DNA of 64,000 nt from the NCBI RefSeq assembly GCF_030445035.2, contig NC_080676.1, forward strand, positions 102,992,933-103,056,932, read 5' to 3'. Under the pieces are notes generated by a model that did no database searches, was not told where the DNA came from, and saw only the letters and a list, made by a program, of their open reading frames with translations. The DNA comes from Dasypus novemcinctus (Eukaryota; Chordata; Mammalia; Cingulata; Dasypodidae). Below, piece after piece: positions 25,021 through 35,999 of this stretch; within the stretch, counting starts at the first letter, position 1, and the number at the start of each line of letters is the position of its first letter. The position numbers and the translations under genes were made by a program.

Positions 25021-26230
25021 TTTGTTTTCACTTTTTATTTTGAAATAACTTCAACCTTACAGGAAGTTACAGAAATAATACATAGAACTCCAACATACCA
25101 CTGCACTCAGCTACCTAGATTAACCAACTTTTAGTATTTTACCACATTTATTATATCATTCTCTCTCTTTCTGTGTTTATTTTCTAAACATTTAAAAGAA
25201 GGATGCATACATCATGCTCCTCTAACACTTAAAACTTCCATATACTTTTCCTAAGAACAAGGACATATATTTATGTAACCTCCTAAGAATAGCGATCAAA
25301 TTTAAGACATTTAGCATTGATATAAAGCATACAGTCTGTATTCCAATTATTTCAGTTGTCCAAATAATGTCCTTTTGGGTATTTTCTCCTCCTGTGTTTC
25401 ATATAATTGTCATTGATTCTTTTTTTTTTTTTTTTTAATATTTTTTTGTCTTTATTTTTTTAATATTACATTCAAAAAATATGAGGTCCCCATATATCCC
25501 CCACCTCCCTCACCCCCCTCCTCCCCCCATAACAACAATCTCCTCCATTATCATGAGACATTCATTGCATTTGGTGAATACATTTCTGAGCACCGCTGCA
25601 CTTCATGGTGAGTGGTCCACATCATAGCCCACACTCTCCCACAGTCCACCCAGTGGGCCATAGGAGGACATGTCGTTGATTCTTTAGTCTCTTTCTCTTT
25701 TTTTTTTGAACATATATACAACATAATTTCTCATCTCACCCGCTCTCAAGCATACCATTTTGTGGCATTAATCATATTCACAATATTTGACTACCATCAC
25801 CGCTATCCACAACTGACACATTCCATAACCCTAAGCAGAAATGCCACACCCGTTAATGCATTAACTCCCCATGTCACTGTCCCTCGCCCCCACCCCAGTA
25901 ACCTGTAATCTTTCTGTCTCTATGAACTTTAATATTCTAGTTATTTCATATAAAGTGGAATCATGCAATATCTTTCCTTTTTATGCCTGGCTTGTTTCAC
26001 TCGACATTTCTTCAGGGTTCATTCATGTTGTAGCATATATCAGAATTTCATTTCTTTTAATGCTGAATAATATTCCATTGTATGGATATACTACGTTTTA
26101 TTTGTCCATTCATCTGTTGATGGACACTTGGGTTTCTTCCATCTTTTGGTTGTTGTGAATATTACTGCTATGAACATTGATGCACAAATCCATTACATGT
26201 TTTAAGTCTCGATATGTTAATGCTCTTGGG
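25021..26230 (-). mobile_element. Old L1 3' ends (minus)
   Basis: The complement carries standard old-L1 3' phrases. On the + strand these read ccattgtatggatatactac, ccattcatctgttgatggac and cttccatcttttggttgttg. No coding remains. The stretch is interrupted at 25423-25670 by a separate insertion. Confidence 0.75.
25423..25670 (-). mobile_element. L1 3' terminus (minus), young family
   Basis: Complement of the final about 230 nt of the L1 family at 48709: an oligo-T tract, atgaggtccccatat, a C-rich tract, then cagtgggccataggaggaca. Flanks tgtcattgattcttt (25408-25422) and tgtcgttgattcttt (25671-25685) are the target duplication, with one mismatch. Confidence 0.88.
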
Positions 26231-28302
26231 GGCAAGCTTCCAAAAAGCTATATAACATTGATTTGCCTTTCTCATTATTTTTCTAGTTTAAAAGTCACAT
26301 TCATAAAAGTTGTTTAAGCCAAGTAGATGAATTAGAAAGAGAAACTAGATACTTCTCTAATACCCATTGTATGTTCTTTATCTGTTGGAGGAAATAAATG
26401 CCTCTGCAGTATGCGTGGGCATTGTAATATTACACAAGAATTAGTATAGCCAGAAGATCCAGCAACTGGACAAGTGACTGGACAAGTTGTAACATCTCTG
26501 AGCTCCTTAGTTTCTTCAAAATAAGGGGGTTGGATAAGATATTTTGCAACTCTGACTTCTGTAACTTCTTGTTTGTGAATATTTATCCAGGGTTGCACTT
26601 AAGATCCACCATTAAACAAGTAACAACTGTTCATTCCAGGGAATTCAGTATAGTATACGGTCTCCCCACCACCATCACCCCAATATATAATAAACTTTAT
26701 TTTTAAAGAGGTTTTAGATTAAAGTTACATCAAAAGTATTCCCATGTACCCCCCCAGTATACCATCTTAATATTGGCATTTGAGGAACTATTCCAGGCTA
26801 GATACTGAATATTAGGTGCTTTCCAAATGTTATTTCATTGATCGTTAGCCCCATCTTTACAAAGGTAGAGATTATATCATTTGAAGAGAATAGACACTGA
26901 TACCCAGACTGGTTGGGTTAATGAGGTTACACAATAGGCCAGTAGTGGAGACAGAATTTGAGCCCATATGCCTATATCTTACTGATGCCTAAAGTCACTG
27001 ACAACTACTTCTCAGGAATTGTGTGACTTCTCTTAATTATATCACTCATCCTCTTCTGTGGCCCTTTCCCTGCTCTGCAAAAGGCATAATATATATATAG
27101 GCTGATGAAAACTTTTGTGGTTCTTTTAAACCATTTTGTACCTACAGTTGCATGTAAATATTAGATTTTTCCTTAATTGCTAATGTATTCATTTGAACAT
27201 ACTAGACTAAGAGAGATTAATAATTTTTTGCATTTAATTTGAAGTGTTCATAGATCCTGGTTTAAGGACCCCCAATAAGTCTAGCATATAGCCATATATT
27301 ACAGTAAGAGATTAAGTACAATTACCTAGAGGTATGTCTTAATGTCTCACATTCTAACTGAACTATACTAGAGACTAAATAAATATTTGTTGTATGATTA
27401 TATACATGCATGTACATGTAGTTAGTACTAATTACTTAAAACAGCTCTTGGTTCTTGGCAAGGATCTTTTATAAAGACAGACTGTTAGAAGTAAATTATA
27501 TCTTCTGGACCAACTCTACTCATCTATTTTTCTCAAATAATAGATCCTAATACCCGACACTGTACTAGGTTCTGGGAATTGAGAGATGTCCATCCAGGAG
27601 CTAGTAAGAGTATGGCATGAACAAATATATATATCCATCTGATTACACTTAGAGTGACAATAGAAATGGGAACACTGAGGGGGGAGCAGCTAATTTTGCT
27701 TAGGGTGGGGAAGAGGAACAATATTAATAACATGAAGAGAGTATATTTGAACTGGGTGTTAGAAAAGTGAGGATTTGACCAGATTAGAGCAAAGAGGCAA
27801 ATAATATGAGTATTATGTGCAGGTGTGCATGTGTGATACAACCAGGAACCTGTAGATAGACACCTGTGTGTCCGGTGGTGAGGAGAAAGTGGTAAAAGAT
27901 GAGACTGAGAGAAGGTGGGCTTACATGAATCTGTGATGGTAAGATCCATGAATGTAATTAATGTTCTCTGACGGTTTTTCACTGTTTTCTAAAGGAGCTT
28001 CATGATTGGTAGAAACAAGCAGAACTTTGGAACCAGACAGAATTACGATTTTTGAAGAAGTCATTTAATTTATATAGCTCACTGTTCTTATTTGTAAATA
28101 ATGAATATAAAAGGAGGTATATAGTAGGTAGTGATCATAGCTAAAATGAATTGAGTGCTTTCTGTGTCCTAGGCACTATTTTGTTTATTATAAAGAAGCC
28201 TTTTATTAGAATCATAGTTGAGATAGTATCACTTAAAAACTTCATTGAATTTTGTGAAGTGCTTGTTGAATCTGAGACTTTTAAAATTTTTTTTTCTTTT
28301 AG

Positions 28303-28456
28303 AGGAAACATGGAGAAAGCCATTGACATGTTCAACAAAGCTATTAATCTGGCCAAATCAGAAATGGAGATGGCTCATCTATATTCACTTTGTCATGCTG
28401 CCCATGCCCAGACAGAAGTTGCAAAGAAATATGGCTTAAAACCACCAACATTATAA
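28303..28456 (+). CDS. TOMM70: TOMM70 exon 12 (C terminus and stop)
   Basis: It completes Arg (AG|A) and encodes GNMEKAIDMFNKAINLAKSE, then MEMAHLYSLCHAAHAQTEVA and KKYGLKPPTL, followed by TAA at 28454-28456. The last TPR and the conserved C-terminal KYGLKPPTL are intact. CHAAHA has His where I remember Asp in human (CDAAHA). It is the only non-conservative change I noticed and is worth checking. The acceptor is tttttttttcttttag. Confidence 0.98.
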
Positions 28457-28714
28457 AACAGAGGGCCATGGAGAAAATGACCCTCTTTTTAGAAGTTTAC
28501 CCCCTCTTCAACTGAATCCTAAAGACACTGTCATGAACTGTGTTGAACTGTGTTGAATGGTGAAACTTTTAGTATTTCCGTTTGTGGTGTTGTCATATGT
28601 TACATCTGTTTCATGTTTAGGTGTTGTGGGAGTGGCTGTTGAAGGAAGTTTGCAGTGTTGCAGCTTTTATTCCCTGTGCAACAAAAGCTTAAAATCTGTT
28701 AAAGGGATGTTAAA

Positions 28715-28753
28715 AATAAAGTTGCAAAGAGAATAATTGGCCATGCAAATAAA
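28715..28753 (+). promoter_or_regulatory. Proximal poly(A) signals of TOMM70
   Basis: Two AATAAA hexamers, at 28715 and 28748, are followed within about 15 nt by tttgatttgttgattta, a plausible GU-rich downstream element. They would give a 3' UTR of only about 0.3 kb. Confidence 0.5.
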
Positions 28754-29677
28754 AACTTTGATTTGTTGATTTATTTATTTTTTTTTAGGGGAGTGGGCTG
28801 GAGGGTGATTATGATCCACATGATTTTGTCTTCATATATATATATATGTATAACATTTGAGTATTTTAGAGTATGTTGGTTTTAAATTAATATAGTATTT
28901 GCTATAAAACAGATTTCTTTTATATTCAATTAATCCCTTATTAGGGGATTTTGTGTTAAGACAGCAAAACTGAGAGACCTTTCATCCATTGTCAGCATGC
29001 ACAATTTCTCTCATTCTGCAAAGTTAGACTCAATCTTTTTAACTCCCTTCAACTATAATGGATAATGTTTATCATTCTTAAAAATCCATAGCCAGTTTTT
29101 ATGTTCTGTATTAATGGGAGAGTGAACAAGGCAAAAGGTAAGATTAAATGGATTAAATGAAAGTGTGTTTATAATTGCCCATTATTATTTTCTGTACTAG
29201 ATACTTGTATTAGATTTAATAGTGTACTTTTTAAAGAAAATGCAGGGTGGTTGTATATATATATATAACCTAAACTAAGATGGTATGTGTGTGACATGTG
29301 GACGTATATAATTAGCTTAAAATTTCCATTGACGAGAATGTGGTTAAAGTTCAATTCTAAAAAGAAGGTAAGTCTAAGTCTTAGAACCAGAAGTATAGAT
29401 ATTTCCTAAAATGACCAGCTTGAGTGTATTAACTTACGGCTACATGTACTTAAGGAATTTTGAACCAGTACTTTGAAAGATGCTCAGGACATGTGAAGTG
29501 CTTCTTAGTTTTGGTCTCTAAGGCCTATTTGCTCATGTCTAGATCTTCACTAGGAATACTTGTAGCAAGTTTTGTTTTGTTTTGTTTTCATTCTATCTGT
29601 ACCCCCAACTTAAAAAGCACTTTATGGTTAATTTCCAGTTGTCCCTTTTATAGACCATCCTTTTGCTTATAGGCTGG

Positions 29678-29714
<37 letters not shown>

Positions 29715-30414
29715 ATGGAGGAGGGTTGTGCTGTTGAGTGGTCTCTTATTTTGGGATATTTGGAGAGGGGTTGGTATTTAAGTCTGAGTATAATAAGAAC
29801 AAACCTTCAGTTTTACTTTTTTGGAAATGAAATCTAATTATATTTTGTGGTGTTGGGAGTAAAAGAGCATTTTACCCCTCTTTAAAAGGGTGCTTTATCC
29901 TATTGAAACCAAAAAGATTGTCTGTGAATGCTATCTTTTTAGAAATATTAGAAATGACTCCCCTCCAAAGTCAGAGTGTTGAGAAAGTATGGTGGGGGGA
30001 GAGGGGATGATCTACCTAATTAGTGGGGCAGTTAACAATTTAAGATGTCTTGAATAATGGAAAGTTTGAGAGCTCTTTTAGTTCTGAAATTATGCACCTA
30101 CTATGATAACCCCTGAATACAGAAATGTTCTTCATCTCCGAATGAGCTCTAACTTGGGGGAGAAAAAAAAGTTTTTATTTGCATGGCTGTATTTACATTA
30201 ATATTGACATTTTCTTCTAATTTTCTCCTTTCTTACCCCTTGGGTTTGAAGAGGAGGGAAATGCACACAAAAGAAAATGAAGCATGTGCCATTCAATATT
30301 ATCATTCCAATCCTCATGGACTATTGCCTGTTCTGAAAATATTTGAAACTGCACTGAAAGCTACATCAGTCTGTATCTTTTCTTTTGTAAATGACCTCAC
30401 ATGTAAATTCACCA

Positions 30415-30420
30415 AATAAA
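30415..30420 (+). promoter_or_regulatory. Distal poly(A) signal of TOMM70
   Basis: Canonical AATAAA followed by tactacattcaagc and a T-rich downstream stretch. It is the last such signal before the sequence turns into repeats. Confidence 0.7.
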
Positions 30421-30639
30421 TACTACATTCAAGCTTTTTTATCTATTTTTTAAATAGAAAAGTAGGTGGTTTATTTATTATGGTATTGGGTAAATTCACA
30501 TTCATTTTCTTGTGGGTTCAAACTAAATTTGAAAATTTGGGATATACCAACACTAGTACATGAAGCAAAACAGCCTCAAAAGTTGCCAATCAGACCCAAC
30601 CTTGTGGCTAAATTTATCCTTAAACCAGTTTCCTGAACA

Positions 30640-31410
30640 ACATACTAAGACAATCTAAAAGGTCAAAGAAGAAATCACACTGGAAATTGGAGACTATCCT
30701 GAGATGAGTGAAAATGAAAACACCACCAAAACTTGGGATGCAGCAAGCACAGGTAGTGCTCAGATGGAAACAGCTATAAATGCCTATATTATAGAAGGAA
30801 AGAAATCCAAGATTTGAGAGGAGATAAATGATATAGAGAATAGAACAAAAGTTGCTTCTTTGAAAAGATCAATAAAATTGACAAAACTTTAGCTAGACTG
30901 AAAAAATAAGATGCAAGTAACATATCCAAAATGAAAAAATTTTCAGAAATTAAAAAGATTCTAAGAGAATACTGTGAACAAATACATGACAACAGATTAG
31001 TTATCTAGAAGAAATGACAAATTCTTAGAAACGCATAACACCTAAACTGATTCAAGTAGAAATGGAAGGTCTCAGCAGACCTATAACAAGTAGAGACTGA
31101 ATCATTAATCAAAAACCCACCAACAAAGAAAGTCCAACACCAGATGGTTTCACTGGGTAATTCTACCAAACGTACAAACAAGAACTATTATGAGTCCTCA
31201 AAATTTTTTTAAAAATTGAAGAGGAGGGAATTCTTTCTACCCATTCTATGAGGCCTGCTTTGCCCTAACACCAAAACCAGATAAAGATACCACAGGAAAA
31301 GCAAGTTATCAATTTCCCTTATACAATTAGATGCAAAAATTTAATAAAATACTAGCAAATGGAATCCAACAGCTTATTAAGAGACTTATGCAAGGAAGGA
31401 TTGTGGGAAA
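30640..31410 (+). mobile_element. Degenerate L1 ORF2 fragment
   Basis: ORF2-type phrases are visible between frame breaks: gatcaataaaattgacaaaa, ccagatggtttcactgggta and caaaaatttaataaaatact. The fragment lies between the endonuclease and RT regions and has many stops. Confidence 0.75.
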
Positions 31411-32330
31411 ATGGCAGTTTAGGAAGTTCTAGGAATCAGTCCCTCTGCCTGATGAGTTAGGAACTGCCTGAATAGTTTGAAATCCCAGAGTCTAGTTAGA
31501 AGATTGCAGCATCCAGGGAAGAGTGGATTGAACAGGCTTGTAAATTGTAAATACAAGTGAATTTACACACAGTGAACAGCCCCCTGATACACCTGCTCAC
31601 ATCTCTCACCTGCAAGGCAACAGTAGGATCCTTAACCCCAGCTCCCGGTAGAGTGCTGGTGCCAGAGTGTAAAATATAGAACTAGTTTCCGAAGTACTGA
31701 GAGTGTATGGTACAATCACTGGTCACTGTTCTTGGTCAGCTATTTCAGATCAGTTGGGGACATGACTCTGAAAGTGGCCGTTGTTCCAGCCCACCTCAGG
31801 CAAAATTGGTAGAGGGCTCAAGACAGTACCCGTCCTTAAAACTATGGAAAATAAAGGACTGCATTAACTGGTCAAGAACCAAATCAAGAAAAACGGCTTT
31901 AAAAAGTCATAATAGAAGCTCCCAGCACCCGTGTTGGTGACTCCCTCAACCCTTCCCAGTGCAATGTGGAGCCAGCCTTCATTCCCATTGTGGGTCCATG
32001 ACCTTGTTCCAGCTGGGAAAGACCTAGATAGCACCTCTCAAGGTTGGCCCTCTCCAACCCCATCTTTCACTCCTGGCAAAAAAATAAGCTTGGTTTGGCT
32101 AAAACTAAGAAAGCAGCCTGGGACAAAGACTTACCTGCTTGAAATCCTACAGTAGAGGGAAGAGAAGACGGAAAGTCTATACCATAGGCAGTAGAGGGGC
32201 ATTCAACTATATATAAATAGAATTCCTAAGGCCACTAGCAAGCACATGTCCAGGACAAGACATGGGCTCAGAGGAAAGAGGCAGAGCCCTGCACTTTGCA
32301 ATCGCATACCTTCTTAATAGGAGGGCTGAA
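31411..32330 (+). mobile_element. Probable L1 5' UTR fragment
   Basis: It begins ggaaaatggcagtttaggaa, resembling the YY1-type start (AAnATGGC) of mammalian L1 5' UTRs, and continues with GC-richer, non-coding sequence. It is followed by a SINE rather than by ORF1, so it is a fragment. The call rests mainly on the start motif. Confidence 0.45.
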
Positions 32331-32331
32331 C

Positions 32332-32632
32332 TCTGGCCCGTGCACAAGGAGTGCCCTGCCACGCAGGGGTGTCCCCTGCATAGGGGAGCCCCACGCGCAA
32401 GGAGTGCGCCCCATAAGGAGAGCCGTCCAGCGGGAAAGAAAGTGCAGCCTGCCTAAGAATGGCGCCACCCACCCAGAGAGCTGACACAACAAGATGACGC
32501 AACAAAAAGAAATACAGATTCCTATGCCGCTGACAACAACAGAAGCGGACAAAGAAACAAGATGCAGCAAATAGACACAGAACAGACAACCAGGGCGGGG
32601 GAGAGAAATAAATAAATAAATAAATAAATCTT
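32332..32632 (+). repeat. DAS-type SINE, 5'-truncated
   Basis: The body (GCAAGGAGTGCGCCCCATAAGG, agaatggcgccacccaccc) and the AAATAAATAAATAAAT tail are present. The tRNA-like head is missing upstream of gtgcacaaggagtgcc. Confidence 0.85.
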
Positions 32633-32642
32633 TTTTTAAAAA

Positions 32643-32850
32643 CTTCTGAGGAGCAGATGTGGCTCAAATGGTTGAGCTCCTGCTTTGCACATGGGAAGAT
32701 CCTGGGTTCGGTTCCCAGTGCCTCAAAACAAAAAAGCAAGCAAATGAAAAAACCAACTCAGGAGAGCCAATGTGGCTCAGTGGTTGAGCACTGGCTTCCC
32801 ATGTAAGAGGTCCTGGGTTCAATCCCCAGTACCTCCTAAAAAAATAAGAA
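32643..32850 (+). repeat. Dimeric tRNA-like SINE
   Basis: Two tRNA-like units lie in tandem: gatgtggctcaaatggttga ... gggttcggttccc, then aatgtggctcagtggttgag ... gggttcaatcccc. They are joined by an A-rich linker and end in an A-rich tail. Pol III A and B boxes are recognisable in each unit. Confidence 0.85.
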
Positions 32851-32859
32851 AAAAAGCAC

Positions 32860-33215
32860 AGAGTTTATATTTGAGATAATGGAAAAGTTTTGGTAATAGA
32901 TGGTAGTGATGGTAGAACAACATTGTAAATGTAATTAACAGCACTGAAATATATTTCAGTGTGGTTAAAAGTGGAAATTTTTAGGTTGTATATATATGTT
33001 ACTAAAATTTTTGTTTAAAAAAATATGGGACTGTACAACAACTATAAGTTAAGTCATGGGCAATAGTTGGTAGTATACTTATAAAAATGTGCTTTCACCA
33101 ATTTTAAAAATGCACCATGACAATGCAAGGTGTTGCAATGTCCCTACTGCATTTAGGAACACAATAAGTTAGTGCATGATTGTTCTGTAAACTCACAACT
33201 TCTCTAACAAAACAA
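32860..33215 (+). repeat. L1-3'-end-like repeat shared with intron 5
   Basis: It resembles 12760-13165: both contain a gtaac/caaggtgtt segment, an attgttctgtaaactcacaa-type segment and a final A-rich stretch. It is probably a 3' UTR piece of an older L1 subfamily, but I cannot name it. Confidence 0.5.
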
Positions 33216-33220
33216 TAAGA

Positions 33221-33412
33221 GAGTGGATGTAGTTCAGGTGGTTGAATGCCTGCTTCCCATGTACAAGGTCCCAGGTGTGATCCCCGGTACCTCCTAAAAA
33301 TAAACAAACGAAAAAACCAACTCTCAATAGGAAGTGGATGTAGCTCAATAGTTGAGGGTCTGCTTCTCACATCAGAGGTCCAGAGTTCAATCCCCAGTAC
33401 ATCCTAAAAATT
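33221..33412 (+). repeat. Dimeric tRNA-like SINE
   Basis: A second tandem pair of tRNA-like units: gtggatgtagttcaggtggt ... gtgtgatccccgg, then gtggatgtagctcaatagtt ... gagttcaatcccc, each followed by an A-rich segment. Confidence 0.85.
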
Positions 33413-33419
33413 AATATTT

Positions 33420-33770
33420 CAAGCAGGTATATAAAAAGAATATCACACCTATCATAATGAAATTACCACACACTAAGGGCAAGGGGAAATTCTTAAAAGC
33501 TACCAGATTCAATTACACATTTCCTTTGTAAGGAGCAAAAATTAGGCAAGCAAAAAACTTCACAAAAGAAAGAATGAAAATTAATAAGCCAAGAGAAAAT
33601 AACTGCCATTCTATAATTCATATCTTATGAAATTATCCTTCAAAAATTAAAAGAATTCTCAAGACCAAAATAGAATTTAATCCCATGCAGATTTACACTT
33701 GCAGAGTTCTGATACATGCGACAGCGGATTGGAGGTGGGAATTAGGGGAAGTTTCTTCAGGGCCAAAAAA
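33420..33770 (+). mobile_element. Degenerate old L1 ORF1 fragment
   Basis: It matches the C-terminal region of old L1 ORF1 in general form (tcataatgaaattaccacac, attcttaaaagctaccagat, aaattatccttcaaaaatta). It is very diverged. Confidence 0.5.
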
Positions 33771-34426
33771 AGATCTCAAAGGAAATTGGGACTTTTGGGA
33801 CAATGGCAGACTAGAAAGACATGGGTCACTTCTCTCCCAGAAAAATAGCTAGAGGACAGGCAAAAAAGGCCTGGGGAAAAAAATACTCTAGGGTTTAGAA
33901 CACCAGGGGAAGGATGGATACTGCCCAGAAGAGAGGGGCAAAGGAAAAGAATCACAATGGCAAAATGGTTGAAAACTGCAGCTGCAACTGCCAGCATCTT
34001 CGACCACCCTATGGACACTTGAATTCTCAGACCTCAAGGCCATTGACTACAGACAAAGGGGTCCCCAGGGAAATAGATCCAGGAAAGGGAAGAGAAAGTG
34101 ACACAGCATAACAGTAATTCGGCTTTGGAGTCATAAATTTGGTCTTCTGTGTCCCACAAACACTTCCAGACTGTGGGGGTTGAGGAGGCACACCATTGTT
34201 TACCTTGGAAGCAGTCAAGAGACTAAAGAGATCTGACCCTTCCAATCTCACTCTCTATTAAATGGGACTGAATGTTGAGGACTCAGGGGAGTGGAATTAT
34301 TTCCTAACCAGGAAGAGGGATGGGGCTGCCAGCAAAGGTTGTGGAACTGCCTCTGAGAAAGTTTCAATTATGAGGCTCTTAGCCTTCAGGCAATATCCTC
34401 TGTCACATTGATCCCGACTGTGTTTT

Positions 34427-34848
34427 TTTTCCCAAAGATTTATTTATTTCTCTCCCCTTCCCCCCCCCCCCGCCCCCCGCCCCCCGCCCCGGTTGTCTGT
34501 TCTCTGTGTCTATTTGCTGCGTCTTCTTTGTCTGCTTCTGCTTTTGTCAGCGGCACAGGAATCTGTTTCTTTTGTTGCGTCATCTTGTTGTATCAGCTCT
34601 CCGTGTGTGTGGCACCATTCCTGGACAGGCTGCACTTTCTTTCGCGCTGGGCGGCTCTCCTTATGGGGTGCACTCCTTGCACGTGAGGCTCCCCTACGTG
34701 GGGGACACCCCTGCGTGACAGCGCATTCCTTGCACGCATCAGCACTGCGCATGAGCCAGCTCCACACAGGTCAAAGAGGCCCAGGGTTTGAACCGCAAAC
34801 CTCCTATGTGGTAGACAGACACCCTAACCACTGGGCCAAGTCCATCAC
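34427..34848 (-). repeat. DAS-type SINE (minus)
   Basis: Full DAS SINE in reverse, from aaagatttatttatttctct and a C-rich tract to gggccaagtccatca. The flanks cccgactgtgtttt (34413-34426) and cccgaccgtgtttt (34849-34862) are the target duplication with one difference. Confidence 0.9.
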
Positions 34849-35398
34849 CCCGACCGTGTTTTAACAAACACACTCTGACCAGGCATTTAACTGAGAGGTC
34901 TGCCAAAGAGCACTATCTGCTGGCAGCCCAAGGAAGTGCTTGTGAGGAAATTAAAAGTTAATAATTAAGAGTGGCTTTTTTCTGACCTTTACATCCTCCC
35001 TTCCCAAGACCCTAGGAAGTGAGTCTCCAACCCATTACTGGGTACAGGGCCCAGATATGAGCAACTACCAGGTGACCATCCTAAAGATCTAGAACACATT
35101 GAACCAAGAATCAAAGAATGGCAGTAACACAGCCTCCTGCCACTAAATCCCTATGAAAGAGAGAAATTGAGCATCTGAGTAATCTCACCATCCTAATCAA
35201 ATGCCTAGACAACAGCAAAAAATTACAAATCATACTAAAAACATGTAAGAAATGGCCCAAGCAAAGAAATATAGCAAAGCCCCAGAAGAGACACAAGATA
35301 AGAGATACCTAATCAAAGAGTTATGCATAAATTTCCAAAATTAATGCGTTGAAAGAATCTGGCTAAAGAGATAAAGGACCTCAAGAAGACACTGAGTG

Positions 35399-35426
35399 TT
35401 ATGGTATATGAGTATATCTCAATAAA
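35399..35426 (+). mobile_element. Ultra-short (28 bp) L1 3'-tail insertion
   Basis: The 28-bp stretch ttatggtatatgagtatatc(tcaataaa) lies between exact 16-bp repeats aagaagacactgagtg (35383-35398 and 35427-35442). It resembles the L1 3' terminus at 38572-38600 (tatggtatgtgaatgtatct). It looks like a severely 5'-truncated retrotransposition. Confidence 0.7.
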
Positions 35427-35999
35427 AAGAAGACACTGAGTGAGCACTAAGAAGAATTTGAACACCTGAATAGAAAAGTAACAGCTCATGGGAATGAAAG
35501 ATACAGTAGTGCAATCAAAAACATTACAGGCATACAACAGTAGACTTGAAATGATAGAAGAAAGAACAGCTGAAACTGAAGAGAGAAAAGAACGGGAAAA
35601 AATTGAGCAAGGGCTCAGGGAGTTGAATGATAACAGGAACCACAACATATGTGTCAGGGAGTTCCAGGAGAAGAGAAGGGAAAGAGTGAGGAAATAACAG
35701 CTGAAATTTTCCCAACTCTCAAGAAAGAAATGAATTTACATGTCCAAGAAGTGCAGCATACCACAATCAGAATAAATGCAAATAGACCTACCCCAAGATA
35801 ATTACTACTCAGAATGCCAAACACCAAAGATAAAGAGAAAATTCTGAGAGCAGCAAGGGAGAAGCAAGCCATAACATATAAAGATCACTCAGTAACAGTA
35901 GTGCAGATTTATCATCAGAAACCATGGAGTTGAGAAGACAATGGTAAGATAACAATTAAGATACTGAAAGAGAAAACGACCAGCCAAGAAATCTTTTTA

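Larger units (their letters stand above)
24921..28302 (+). other. TOMM70: TOMM70 intron 11
   Basis: GT-AG intron. It holds minus-strand L1 3' ends (25021-26230, interrupted by a young L1 terminus at 25423-25670, and about 26665-26780), MIR-like segments (about 26810-26985 and 28040-28180), and an L2-like stretch near 27540-27700 (cactgtactaggttctggga). The open frame that runs from 28151 into exon 12 is intronic upstream of 28303. Confidence 0.75.
28457..30435 (+). other. TOMM70: TOMM70 3' UTR
   Basis: The sequence is continuous from the stop codon to a strong distal poly(A) signal (AATAAA 30415-30420). A length of about 2 kb is in keeping with the known long TOMM70 message. Early signals AATAAA at 28715-28720 and 28748-28753, followed by a T/G-rich stretch, could give a short isoform. 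A run of 34 T (29680-29713) and a (TA)n stretch near 28837 and 29257 are internal simple repeats. Confidence 0.8.
33775..35995 (+). mobile_element. Old L1: 5' UTR plus ORF1 remnant
   Basis: The 5' UTR part (gggacaatggcagactagaa ...) is homologous to the one at 59091-60373; both share aactagagga and the tctagggtttag / tctaaggtttag segments. An ORF1 remnant follows at about 35330-35980 (RRM-type tcaagg/gagaagggaaagagtg and CTD-type agcaagggagaagcaagcca). It is interrupted by a DAS SINE (34427-34848) and by a 28-bp L1 tail insertion (35399-35426). It is cut off at about 35997 by an oppositely oriented L1. Confidence 0.75.

Noticed and set aside
28151..28302. Open frame upstream of TOMM70 exon 12
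   Set aside because: It is intronic read-through. The acceptor at 28302 and the phase match show that the exon begins at 28303.
32643..32850. tRNA genes
   Set aside because: The A/B-box pairs belong to SINE heads with A-rich tails and target duplications, and no proper cloverleaf with an anticodon arm is kept.
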